Assembly: GCF_025548535.1 (NCBI RefSeq)
Contig: NZ_JAJLQW010000002.1
Location: 310,001 to 374,000 of the forward strand
From: Undibacterium sp. Jales W-56
GTDB taxonomy: Bacteria; Pseudomonadota; Gammaproteobacteria; Burkholderiales; Burkholderiaceae_D
Reading direction: 5' to 3'
Length of the DNA: 64,000 nucleotides
The notes beneath the pieces are model-generated. The model had not been told where the DNA came from and made no database searches. It saw only the letters and a list, made by a program, of their open reading frames with translations. Of the stretch, positions 9,464 to 18,343 are shown in pieces; position 1 is the first letter of the stretch, and each line of letters opens with the position of its first letter. The position numbers and the translations under genes were made by a program.

Positions 9464-10037
9464 GATGCACTCCCATGAATGAATTGGGCTGCCACATGAT
9501 TACTAGCGTCACTAGCACAACATTTGTTACTGCAGCCCGAATGCAACAAATGGCTTCACTTCAATTTGCAGAGATGAGAATTTTTAAAACTGATTTTAGA
9601 ATTTACGCAAAAACCAAAACCTCTGGCCACAGAGACGTAGAGAAAAGCCAAGAGTCACTGCTACTGGAATGCTTATATCAAAACGAACCCGCAAGCCAGG
9701 CGCGCCTGTTGGCACGAAATGCCGCTGAAAGCCGCATCCAGCCTGCGGTCTCAATGTGAATGTGTTACGCAGCTTGTCGTTTTGCGGAAGTCCGATTTTA
9801 AAAATTAATTGTCAATAAATTATTAATTTATAGTCAACTCAAGATAGGTCAGAAAATACCGCTTGTCAAAATTTATTTTGTAAATTCTTCCATATGATGT
9901 ACGTACTTAGTTTTTAACTGAACTCGCAATCCGGGCAATTCAGTCAGCCGATTTGAACAAAATTTTCTTGCTAAAAAACATCAACAATATTTTTTCCAAG
10001 TGCGATAATCAGTTATTCATGTTTGCGGTAGGCATAG
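9464..10037. other. Intergenic region with repeat C, upstream of decarboxylase operon
   Basis: About 574 bases without a credible gene. It holds repeat copy C (9599-9793), then about 240 AT-rich bases leading to the decarboxylase operon. This leader contains the near-perfect palindrome TAAATTATTAATTTA (9817-9831), which could be a regulator site, but no convincing -35/-10 pair could be placed. Confidence 0.5.
9599..9793. repeat. MITE-like repeat, copy C
   Basis: Element of about 195 bp in the opposite orientation to copy A. Its ends are ATTTACGCAAAA (9601-9612) and TTTTGCGGAAGT (9780-9791). Read in reverse complement it aligns with copy A along its length, including the core orientation. The heptamer GATTTTA occurs directly on both sides (9592-9598 and 9794-9800), which would fit a 7-bp target duplication, although in AT-rich sequence this may be chance. 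Confidence 0.75.
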
Positions 10038-11519
10038 ATGCAAAAAACTGCTATTGATTCGCTTGACCCTGTCGATTGGAATGACTTTCGCGCACAAAGT
10101 CATCGCATGCTTGACGACATGCTCGACTATGTTGAACACATCCGCCAGCGTCCTGTCTGGCAACCTATCCCCGATGAAATCCGCGCCCCTTTTCATGAGG
10201 CATTGCCGGACCAGGGACAAGCCCTGAGCGAGGTTCATCAAATTTTTATGACATCGGTTTTGCCCTATGCGGTGGGCAATGTTCATCCGGGCTTTATGGG
10301 TTGGGTCCACGGCGGCGGCACGGCAGTCGGCATGGCGGCGGAGATATTAAGTGCCGGTTTAAACGCCAATCTTGGCGGCCGCAATCAAATGCCGGTTGAA
10401 GTCGAGCGCCAGATCGTGCGCTGGATGCGCGAATTATTTCGCTTCCCCGATACCGCAAGCGGCGTGTTTGTTACAGGGACCTCCATGGCGAACCTGATGA
10501 GCGTCCTGGTTGCAAGAACAGTATGCCTGGGTAAAACGATACGTCAGCAAGGCCTGCAATCGCATCAAGCCAAATTGGTCGCCTACACCTCTGCCGCAGC
10601 ACACGGTTGCATCGCGCAAGCGATGGATTTATCCGGTCTGGGCACTGCCGCTCTGAGACGTATTCCGGTTAATCAACAGCATCAAATCAACATCCATGCA
10701 TTACAACTGGCGATTGCGGCTGACCGTGCAGCAGGATTACAGCCATTTTTTATCGCCGGGACTGCGGGCACGGTCGATGTGGGTGCCATCGATGACTTGA
10801 ATGCCCTGTCTGAAATCGCACAATCTGAATCCATGTGGTTCCACGTTGACGGCGCCTATGGCGCATTGGGTATGCTGTCGCCGGATATAGCCCCCAAACT
10901 GACGGGAATCGAACGCGCAGATTCTATCGCTTTTGATTTCCACAAGTGGGGTCAGGTGCAGTATGACGCAGGCTTTTTGCTGGTGCGCGATGCCGCTCAA
11001 CACATGGACGCGTTTGCCGCACCGGTAGCCTACCTGAGCCGTGAAGCGCGCGGACTGGCGGGCGGATCGCCGTGGCCTTGCGATTTTGGTCCGGATTTGT
11101 CGCGCGGATTCCGTGCTTTAAAAACCTGGTTCACCATCAAGGTCTATGGCACAGAAAAACTGGGGCGGATTATTTCGAATACCTGTCAATTGGCTCGCTA
11201 TCTTGAGACACAAATACGTCTTCATCCCGAACTGGAACTGCTCGCCCCCGTTGCATTGAACATTGTATGCTTCCGCTACCGCAGCGATAATGCAGACCAG
11301 CTGAATAAGGAGATCGTCGCCGACTTGCATGAGTCAGGTATCGCGGTTCCATCGATGACGACGATTGACGGCAAGTTAGCGATACGTACCGCCATTTTCA
11401 ACCATAGAACCAATCAACAGGATATGGATGCTTTAGTTTCGGCGGTCCTGCATATAGGTACCAATACAGGCGCAAATCGCCGCGCTCAACCAGCTAAAAT
11501 ACACCCTCAAACGGAATAA
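10038..11519 (+). CDS. PLP-dependent amino-acid decarboxylase (group II)
   Basis: A 493-residue fold-type I decarboxylase of the aromatic-L-amino-acid/glutamate decarboxylase group. Evidence includes NVHPGFMGWVHGGGT near the N-terminus, FVTGTSMANLM, the substrate/PLP region FHVDGAYGA, and the PLP-binding lysine in DFHKWGQVQYDAG (Lys303). The ATG has GTAGG about eight bases upstream. It is the first gene of a tight operon: the next gene starts 2 bases after its stop. Members release CO2 from an amino acid to give an amine, but the substrate cannot be read from the sequence. The last 30 residues are a basic, low-similarity tail. Confidence 0.88.
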   Translation: MQKTAIDSLDPVDWNDFRAQSHRMLDDMLDYVEHIRQRPVWQPIPDEIRAPFHEALPDQGQALSEVHQIFMTSVLPYAVGNVHPGFMGWVHGGGTAVGMAAEILSAGLNANLGGRNQMPVEVERQIVRWMRELFRFPDTASGVFVTGTSMANLMSVLVARTVCLGKTIRQQGLQSHQAKLVAYTSAAAHGCIAQAMDLSGLGTAALRRIPVNQQHQINIHALQLAIAADRAAGLQPFFIAGTAGTVDVGAIDDLNALSEIAQSESMWFHVDGAYGALGMLSPDIAPKLTGIERADSIAFDFHKWGQVQYDAGFLLVRDAAQHMDAFAAPVAYLSREARGLAGGSPWPCDFGPDLSRGFRALKTWFTIKVYGTEKLGRIISNTCQLARYLETQIRLHPELELLAPVALNIVCFRYRSDNADQLNKEIVADLHESGIAVPSMTTIDGKLAIRTAIFNHRTNQQDMDALVSAVLHIGTNTGANRRAQPAKIHPQTE

Positions 11520-11521
11520 CG

Positions 11522-12766
11522 ATGACCGATCTCCTCTCTTCTGCAAGCCAGGCATTTTCACCGCTAATCGGGGTTGCGCCATTGATGCGCCGCGCGTTTA
11601 AAAACGAAGACCTCAAGCCACTGGGCGAAGCATTGCTAGCCAGGGCCCAAGCCAATCCTGGCGATGCGAATGCCTACCTGGATTGCTCGACGGTATTGCA
11701 ATTGATCGGTCATCGCGATGTCGCAATGGCGATGCAAGCCCAGGCGATAGAAATGCAGCCGCTCTACTCGATCCCGTCCAAACTCGACGTACCAGGCTTG
11801 CGCTTACTGGTCCTCATGGGGCCGGGCGATCTGATGGCGAATACACCGATTGAATTCTTAGTCGAAGACTCCGATGTCTCCTTGGATTTGCTTTACCTGA
11901 CCTTGAATTCCGAATGGCCCGAAATCGTCCCCGACCATGATGTCATGATGGTCGCGATGGCTGAATCTGAAGCCAACCAGCCCTTGCTTGCGCAGATCGC
12001 AGCTTTGGTCGCGCAATGGCCACGTCCTGTGATTAATTTGCCGGAACACATCGCCGTGCTGTCGCGTGATGGCGTCTGTGCCGTCTTGCAGAATTTACCC
12101 GGCGTCGATATGCCCGTCACCGTGCGCATCGACAGAGCGACATTGGAGTTGCTGGCCAACGGCGGCATCAATCCGCAGACTCTTCTGCCCAACGACAACT
12201 TTCCGTTCATCGTCAGGCCAGTCGGCTCTCATGCTGGTCAAAATTTGGAAAAATTAGCCTCCAGAGAAGATGCGGCCGATTACCTCGCCAAAGTGGCTGC
12301 CGATCGCTTCTATCTATCGCGCTTCGTCGATTATCGCAGCGCGGACGGGCTGTTCCGCAAATACCGTATCGCGCTCATTGAAGGTCAACCGTTTGTTTGC
12401 CACTTTGCGGTATCCTCGCATTGGATGGTGCACTACCTGAATGCAGGCATGAACGAGAGCGCCGAAAAACGTGCGGAAGAAGCGCAATGCATGGCAAATT
12501 TTGAGAACGAATTTGCGCTGCGTCATGCCCAGGCGCTCAAGGCTATTTACCAGCGGATGCAACTTCCTTATCTCGGTATCGATTGTGCCGAAACGCTGAC
12601 CGGTGATCTGCTCATCTTTGAAGTGGACAACGCCATGATTGTCCACGCGATGGATCCTGTGGATATGTATCCCTATAAAAAACCTGCTATGCGCAAAGTA
12701 TTCAATGCGTTCCGCCAGTTACTGGAAAACGCCCGCAACAGCAATGCAGACAACGTGACGAGCTAA
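11522..12766 (+). CDS. TPR-like/ATP-grasp domain protein
   Basis: A 414-residue protein. Residues about 30-90 look like a short tetratricopeptide-like helical repeat (NPGDANAYLDCSTVLQLIGH). The C-terminal two thirds resemble an ATP-grasp ligase: FIVRPVGSHAGQNLEK resembles the nucleotide-binding lysine/glycine loop, and GDLLIFEVDNAMIVHAMDP the metal-binding Glu-x-Asp/Asn end. ATP-grasp enzymes activate a carboxylate as acyl-phosphate and join it to an amine or thiol, so an amine from the upstream decarboxylase is a plausible partner; this is inference. It starts 2 bases after the decarboxylase stop and ends 6 bases before the next gene, so all three are translated from one transcript. Confidence 0.75.
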   Translation: MTDLLSSASQAFSPLIGVAPLMRRAFKNEDLKPLGEALLARAQANPGDANAYLDCSTVLQLIGHRDVAMAMQAQAIEMQPLYSIPSKLDVPGLRLLVLMGPGDLMANTPIEFLVEDSDVSLDLLYLTLNSEWPEIVPDHDVMMVAMAESEANQPLLAQIAALVAQWPRPVINLPEHIAVLSRDGVCAVLQNLPGVDMPVTVRIDRATLELLANGGINPQTLLPNDNFPFIVRPVGSHAGQNLEKLASREDAADYLAKVAADRFYLSRFVDYRSADGLFRKYRIALIEGQPFVCHFAVSSHWMVHYLNAGMNESAEKRAEEAQCMANFENEFALRHAQALKAIYQRMQLPYLGIDCAETLTGDLLIFEVDNAMIVHAMDPVDMYPYKKPAMRKVFNAFRQLLENARNSNADNVTS

Positions 12767-12772
12767 TCCGTT

Positions 12773-14287
12773 TTGAGCGATAACACCAGCTTTTCATTGC
12801 CGACTACCCGCCAGCTACTTGCCAGTGGCGGTGATTATCGTATTGTGCCGGATGCGGATTCAGGACTGACCGTCTATGGCTGCGGCCATCAACCGGATAC
12901 GGAATTACTCAGCTTCGGATCGTCAACCGCATCCACCGTCTCTGAAACCGGTTTTTTGGCGGCGGAACAATTAAGGCAACTCTGTCAGCACCAGCTCATC
13001 AGCAAACAACCGCAGGTGGTGTATCAGGAACAGATGGATAGGCTGCGCCAGGAATTATTGACTCACTGCAGATTAAACGACCTCGGAGTACAGGTGTTAG
13101 CGGCGGCATCCGGAACCGACATCCATCTGCTGGCAGCGCAATGGCTACAGCCCGCATGCACGGTCATGATCAACAAGGTAGAAACCGGCAGCAGCATTCC
13201 CCTCGCTTTGCGTGGCGAACACTTTAATCAACGATCGGTGTTTGCCGATCAATTACGGATTGGTGCGCCCGTCAGCCAATGGCATGGCGAGGTACACATG
13301 ATCGATGCCCGCACAGCAAGCGGCGCATTACGCGATGCGGCCAGCATAGATAAAGAATACGCCGCTTACGTGGATCAACAGGCATCGCAAGGCAAGAGAG
13401 TATTAACCGTCCTGACCGATGTCAGCAAAACTGGCCTGATATTCCCAAGTTTAGCGATCGTGCTGGCGCTCAAGCAAAAGTGGCCTGAGCACATTGAGGT
13501 GTTCGTCGATGCCTGTCAATTCCGTTTATCCGTGGCGACCGTAAAAGCCTATGTAATGCATGATTTTATGCTGGCATTGACCGGCTCAAAATTTCTGACC
13601 GGTCCTACCTTCTCTGGCATGTTGCTGATACCGCCGGGCGTTGCGCAGCGCTTTCGGCATGCTGAATTGCATAAGCAAGTACAAGATTACTCATGCGCGC
13701 AAGATTGGCCGATGGACTTTTTCGCTCATCACGCGCTACACCATCAAACGAATTTTGGATTATTGCTTCGCTGGGAAGCCGCCATGGCTGAACTGCGGTG
13801 CATGTTAACGATTCCAAATCAAGCAATCACCGATTTTTTGCAGGAATTTAAAGCCGCAATTAAAGAGCGATTGCTCAACGATCCGGTATTGGAAGCACTA
13901 CCCGTCAGAGAACTAGACCGATCTGCACTAATGCATCAACAGAACTGGGATCAAGAGCAGACTATTTTTTCTTTCCTGCTGCATCACACTGCACCCAACC
14001 ATCAGCGCAGACCTTTAAACAGTACGGAAACTCATCATGTCTATCGCGCGCTGATGATAGGCAATACGAAAACCGGACGCCTTCAGCTAGGTCAACCAGT
14101 TCAGTGCGGGCAACGTGATGGCGTCGCAGTCAGCGCTTTACGTTTAAGTGTCAGCACCAGAATGATCGTCAGGGCATGCCAAACCGATGGCACTAAGCAA
14201 GTGATAGCGGAAGCGCTGTCCGCATTCGATCAGGTACGCGATGCCATTGCCGCTGAATATCCATGTCGCGACTCGCATTTGATCTGA
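12773..14287 (+). CDS. Divergent class V-like PLP-dependent enzyme
   Basis: A 504-residue protein starting with TTG at 12773, 6 bases after the ATP-grasp stop; no in-frame ATG lies nearby. It appears to be a fold-type I PLP enzyme: VFVDACQFRLS (Asp246, Gln249) fits the pyridine-binding Asp and following Gln of class V aminotransferases, and TGSKFLTGPTFSGML (Lys273) fits the lysine and Gly-Pro loop, although the usual His before the lysine is replaced by Ser. Known class V enzymes include cysteine desulfurases, kynureninase and lyases. The C-terminal 150 residues do not resemble a standard family end. It is the last gene of the operon. The reaction is unknown. Confidence 0.7.
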   Translation: MSDNTSFSLPTTRQLLASGGDYRIVPDADSGLTVYGCGHQPDTELLSFGSSTASTVSETGFLAAEQLRQLCQHQLISKQPQVVYQEQMDRLRQELLTHCRLNDLGVQVLAAASGTDIHLLAAQWLQPACTVMINKVETGSSIPLALRGEHFNQRSVFADQLRIGAPVSQWHGEVHMIDARTASGALRDAASIDKEYAAYVDQQASQGKRVLTVLTDVSKTGLIFPSLAIVLALKQKWPEHIEVFVDACQFRLSVATVKAYVMHDFMLALTGSKFLTGPTFSGMLLIPPGVAQRFRHAELHKQVQDYSCAQDWPMDFFAHHALHHQTNFGLLLRWEAAMAELRCMLTIPNQAITDFLQEFKAAIKERLLNDPVLEALPVRELDRSALMHQQNWDQEQTIFSFLLHHTAPNHQRRPLNSTETHHVYRALMIGNTKTGRLQLGQPVQCGQRDGVAVSALRLSVSTRMIVRACQTDGTKQVIAEALSAFDQVRDAIAAEYPCRDSHLI

Positions 14288-14441
14288 CAGAATCTGCCGG
14301 AGATGAGTATCTGCAAACGTCATCGTGAGTGACAAGCTGAATTTTTAACGTCAGATACGCTGCAAATTATTAATATTTAAATATTAAATGGTAGTACGAG
14401 CCAGAGACGTTCTATCGGAGGCATTAATTTTAGGGGAGTGC

Positions 14442-16613
14442 ATGAAAATACTGCGAGTGAACTTCAAGAACTGTTATGGAATTCAGTCTCTCGACGATGA
14501 ATTCGATTTTGGAAATGGAAAGCCGGGCAATAAAGCTTTCGCCATTTACGCTCCTAATGGGCTCATGAAAACTTCTTTCACTAAGACGTTTGAAAAGCTT
14601 GCCCAAGGAAAAAATGCCGAGGAAGAGCGTTATAACAGGCCATCTACTTCCGAAGCATTAATTGACGGAAAACCTATCCAAAAAGATTCTATTTATGTCC
14701 TTAAATCTGAAATAGATATACAAGAGGATAGCTCCGCAATAACGGATATCCTTGTCAACCCTGAACACAAATCTCGTTACGATGCGATATTAATTGATCT
14801 GGATAAACAAAAGACAAAAGTCATTAATGCACTCCAAAAGGCATCTGGACTTGCCAAGAAAGATATTGAAAAAGCACTGCTTGAAGATGTAGGAACCAAC
14901 GATTTCCCAGACTGCGTAGCAAAGCTAAAAGAACGTACCATAAGCGGGGACGTTACCCAACTCAACTACAGCACCCTATTTGATCAAAAGGCCATTGAGG
15001 TTCTAAAAAGTGCGGAATTCGTATCCAACGCCAAAGAATTCAACGCCCGCTATCAAGAGCTTTTCAGTCAAGAAGGCACGATTTATCAAAAAGGCGTCTT
15101 TAATCCAGTGAGGGCCGAAACATCATTCAGCACGTTGGATAAGCAAGGTTTTTTTAACGGTGGCCACCGATTGCAAATGCGGGGGGATGCAACCGCCATT
15201 GGCAAGACCGAACTGGATGAGCGATTGAAGAAAATTCACGCCCATATTGACGAAGATGAAAATCTAAAGAAAATTCGAACAAGCCTAGCGAAGAACGCAC
15301 AAACACAGGCGTTAGCTGATCTAATTGAAAATTTGCCGAGTGGTCAAATTGACGCCCTTCTTGACCGATTGAAACCAGAAAAGCAAGCAGAATTCCGACA
15401 GGAATTGTGGGCTCAATATGTACAAAACAGTCCAGATTCAGCCAGTTATATTGAACTACACCACAAAACCAAGGAAGAAATCAAAGCCATAGAAACAGAA
15501 GCAGCTAAATCCGCCCCGAGATGGTCTGATGCCGTTACGCTTTTCAATGATCGATTCGTGGATATGCCATTCACTCTATCGGTGGCAAACCAAACACAAG
15601 CTGCACTGGGAAAGGAAAAAGCTAGACTCAAATTTACGTTTAAAGATGGCGACGACATTGTTGAATGGTCTCGATCGGAAATAAAAACATTGAGTCAAGG
15701 TGAAAAGCGTGCTCTCTATTTGTTGAATTTTATTTTTGAAGTCGAAGCGAGATCACTATCTGGGCAAGAAACCTTATTCATCATCGACGACGTTGCCGAT
15801 TCATTCGATTACAAGAACAAACATGCCATTATTCAATACCTTGAAGACTTGGATAACAAGCCCAATTTCTACCAACTCATTCTGACCCATAATTTTGATT
15901 TTTTTAGAACTCTTGCGAATAATTTTGTTCATCACGATAGATGCTTGATGGCCAATCGCCAAACTGCAAGCGTATCGCTCTCGAAAGCTGACGGAATCAA
16001 AAATTACTTCATTGGCATTCTGAAAAAAAAGGTCCACACAAATTCGCGCGTAATGTGCGCAACCATTCCATTCACTCGCAATCTGATCGAATACACCAAG
16101 GGCGAAGATGATGCAGACTATCTCAAGTTAACTTGTTTGCTTCATTGGAAGAAGGATACTGATAGCATCACAGTGGCAGACTATTTTGACGTGTACAACA
16201 GACTTTTTGAAACCGAACACGTCGGAAATGACAAGCCCATCAAGGACTTGCTGCATGAGCAGGCTCACGCTATATCCAACGAAATGAACCACGCCGGATT
16301 GAATCTGGAAGATAAGGTTTTGCTTTCCATGGCAACACGCATGAGGTCGGAAGAGTTTCTTATTCAGAAAATCAGAAAAATCAGAGACGATCAAAATTAT
16401 TGGTGTGAATCAAAAAATCAGTTTGGGGTATTGATAAAGGAATACACTAAATTAGAACCCGATTCTCCAGCACTTCGAACGCTTGAAAAAGTCGGCATTA
16501 CGGTGAGTTCGAATATTCATCTAAATTCGTTCATGTATGAACCGATTCTTGATTTAACAATTGATCACCTGACCCGTTTATACAAAGAGGTAGACAGTCT
16601 AATGAAACAGTAG
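14442..16613 (+). CDS. Lone ABC/AAA-type ATPase, possible anti-phage effector
   Basis: A 723-residue protein with an ABC-type ATPase split by a long central region, like RloC/PrrC and other AAA_13-type defence proteins. The start at 14442 has AGGGGAG six bases upstream; the frame is open from 14388. The N-terminal loop YAPNGLMKTSF (Walker A, 37-45) has Ala and Met in place of the two usual glycines. LSQGEKRALYLLNF (about 417) is the signature motif, LFIIDDVADSFD (Asp449, Asp450) the Walker B with Asp in place of Glu, and LTHNFDFF (His483) the H-loop. After it, RNLIE (Arg546, Glu550) and His568 recall the Arg-Glu-His triad of anticodon nucleases, with different spacing. The gene is visibly AT-richer than its neighbours and stands alone, suggesting transfer. 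Confidence 0.75.
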   Translation: MKILRVNFKNCYGIQSLDDEFDFGNGKPGNKAFAIYAPNGLMKTSFTKTFEKLAQGKNAEEERYNRPSTSEALIDGKPIQKDSIYVLKSEIDIQEDSSAITDILVNPEHKSRYDAILIDLDKQKTKVINALQKASGLAKKDIEKALLEDVGTNDFPDCVAKLKERTISGDVTQLNYSTLFDQKAIEVLKSAEFVSNAKEFNARYQELFSQEGTIYQKGVFNPVRAETSFSTLDKQGFFNGGHRLQMRGDATAIGKTELDERLKKIHAHIDEDENLKKIRTSLAKNAQTQALADLIENLPSGQIDALLDRLKPEKQAEFRQELWAQYVQNSPDSASYIELHHKTKEEIKAIETEAAKSAPRWSDAVTLFNDRFVDMPFTLSVANQTQAALGKEKARLKFTFKDGDDIVEWSRSEIKTLSQGEKRALYLLNFIFEVEARSLSGQETLFIIDDVADSFDYKNKHAIIQYLEDLDNKPNFYQLILTHNFDFFRTLANNFVHHDRCLMANRQTASVSLSKADGIKNYFIGILKKKVHTNSRVMCATIPFTRNLIEYTKGEDDADYLKLTCLLHWKKDTDSITVADYFDVYNRLFETEHVGNDKPIKDLLHEQAHAISNEMNHAGLNLEDKVLLSMATRMRSEEFLIQKIRKIRDDQNYWCESKNQFGVLIKEYTKLEPDSPALRTLEKVGITVSSNIHLNSFMYEPILDLTIDHLTRLYKEVDSLMKQ

Positions 16614-17024
16614 AAACAAAGGCGAAGTGGTGCGCCTCTTGCAGGGCCATCTACTTCTACTTCCATAAGGTCACATGTCATGAGCCCCGCAACAAGCCCG
16701 AAGCAACAATGTTCACTTTGGAGGTGCTTTCTGCAGCTTCCTTGAGAGATCTAATGACCGCAAACAGTCTTTAACAGCTGTTCAACGGCACTAATCAACA
16801 GGCAGTGCCAGCTCAAGTCTGAGCTAACACAGTTTAAATAAAACTGCAGCATTCAAACTCCGCGCGTCCAATGTTTTTTAGCATCCGACGCAAAAAATCG
16901 TTTCCCTCTAAAATGCATGGCTGCCTCATAAGAAATCAATCGATGCCGCTATGCCGTCGCCAGTCTCGCGCATGTTGATCCGTCGCTTTGCTTCAAATGA
17001 ATTTTTTGCACAACAACTGTTTTC
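16614..17024. other. Intergenic region after the lone ATPase
   Basis: About 410 bases in which I find no gene, terminator with a T-run, tRNA or repeat end. The base composition returns toward that of the housekeeping genes by about 16.95 kb. It probably includes the right boundary of an acquired segment carrying the ATPase, but no direct repeat marking an attachment site could be recognised. Confidence 0.4.
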
Positions 17025-18245
17025 ATGAATCCAGCAAATACCCCTGCATCAACTGCACCGACGCCGATACCGGGCATTGCATTACCGCTTTTATCTCTGG
17101 CCGCATTCGGCAGCGGTATTTCATTGCGGGTGACGGATCCCCTGCTGCCTTTGCTGGCAAAAGAATTTTCCATCGCACTTGGGGACGCCTCGCTAGTGGT
17201 GACGGTGTTCTCAATTGCCTACGGCCTGTCGCAATTATTCTTTGGTCCGCTTGGCGACCGGTATGGTAAATATTTTGTGGTGGCCTGCGCTGCTTTTGCC
17301 TGTGCGCTTACTTCCATGCTGTGCGCACTGGCGAATAGCTTTCAGCATTTACTCGTCGCGCGCTTGATGGCCGGTGCGACTGCGGCTGCGATCATTCCCT
17401 TATCCATGGCGTGGATAGGTGACGTCGTTCCCTATGAGCGTCGTCAACCGGTACTGGCTCGTTTCCTTATCGGACAAATTCTCGGTTTATCGACCGGCGT
17501 ATTGATCGGCGGTTTTGCTGCCGATGCCGGGCAATGGCGCTTGCCGTTTATCATGGTCACTATTATTTTTTTGCTGGTTGGAATTGGCCTGATCCTCTTA
17601 AACCGGCAATTACCTTTGTATGCCAAATCGACCCGAAAGATCGAAGGTGCAGCGCTTGCTCATATGTTCGCAGAATTCCGCCAAATCGCCGCCCTGCCCT
17701 GGGCGCGTCTGGTATTGGGTACGGTATTTCTGGAAGGTGCATTTTTATACGGTGCTTTCGCTTTTATCGCGAGTCATTTACATCAAGTGCATGGCGTTTC
17801 TCTTAGTTCGGCGGGAGCGCTGATTATGCTATTTGGCTTCGGCGGATTTGCGTTTGCAGTGGGCTCGGCAAAACTGGTTCATTACTTCGGCGAGTCCGGC
17901 TTAACGCGATGGGGCGGTATATTTTTAGCGGCCTCTTTACTGGCGATAGGACTGGCGCCTGACTGGTGGTGGGCTATTCCCGGATGCTTTATTGCGGGAC
18001 TCGGCTTTTACATGCTGCACAATACTTTGCAGATCAATGCGACCCAGATGGCGCCGGAGAGGCGAGGTGCCGCGGTTTCTGCATTTGCATCGTGTTTTTT
18101 CCTGGGGCAATCAGTGGGCGTCGGGATTGCGGGAAGATTGCTGGCACGGATAGGCACGACCAATATTATGCTGATCGGCGCGATTGGCGTGTTAGCGGTC
18201 GCCCTGCGCTTTAGCTATTACTTGCGAAAAAAATCAACGATATGA
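17025..18245 (+). CDS. MFS transporter, drug/metabolite exporter type
   Basis: A 406-residue inner-membrane protein with about 12 hydrophobic segments. The MFS motif between helices 2 and 3 is visible as GPLGDRYGKY, and DVVPYERRQPVLAR follows helix 4, as in 12-TM drug:proton antiporters. The N-terminal 20 residues are Pro/Ala/Thr-rich and cytoplasmic. It is not in an obvious operon; the secreted hydrolase gene starts 98 bases after it. Export of a small molecule is likely. A link to the decarboxylase/ATP-grasp cassette 2.7 kb upstream is possible but unsupported because the ATPase gene lies between. Confidence 0.85.
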   Translation: MNPANTPASTAPTPIPGIALPLLSLAAFGSGISLRVTDPLLPLLAKEFSIALGDASLVVTVFSIAYGLSQLFFGPLGDRYGKYFVVACAAFACALTSMLCALANSFQHLLVARLMAGATAAAIIPLSMAWIGDVVPYERRQPVLARFLIGQILGLSTGVLIGGFAADAGQWRLPFIMVTIIFLLVGIGLILLNRQLPLYAKSTRKIEGAALAHMFAEFRQIAALPWARLVLGTVFLEGAFLYGAFAFIASHLHQVHGVSLSSAGALIMLFGFGGFAFAVGSAKLVHYFGESGLTRWGGIFLAASLLAIGLAPDWWWAIPGCFIAGLGFYMLHNTLQINATQMAPERRGAAVSAFASCFFLGQSVGVGIAGRLLARIGTTNIMLIGAIGVLAVALRFSYYLRKKSTI

Positions 18246-18343
18246 TCAGTGTACCGTTGACGACCGTCATTTCAAGCCATCAAGCACTGCTGATATTCTA
18301 TGGTGGGTACTATTTTTAAATACCGGCACAATCAAGGAATCTT

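Noticed and set aside
9043-9549. A 168-codon minus-strand frame spanning the two uncharacterised genes
   Set aside because: It overlaps both the 74-residue gene and the start of the HExxE gene in another frame. Those two each have strong ribosome-binding sites, while this frame has none.
14388-14441. Upstream start for the lone ATPase
   Set aside because: The 18 extra codons carry no homology-like segment, and the AGGGGAG site is placed correctly for the ATG at 14442.
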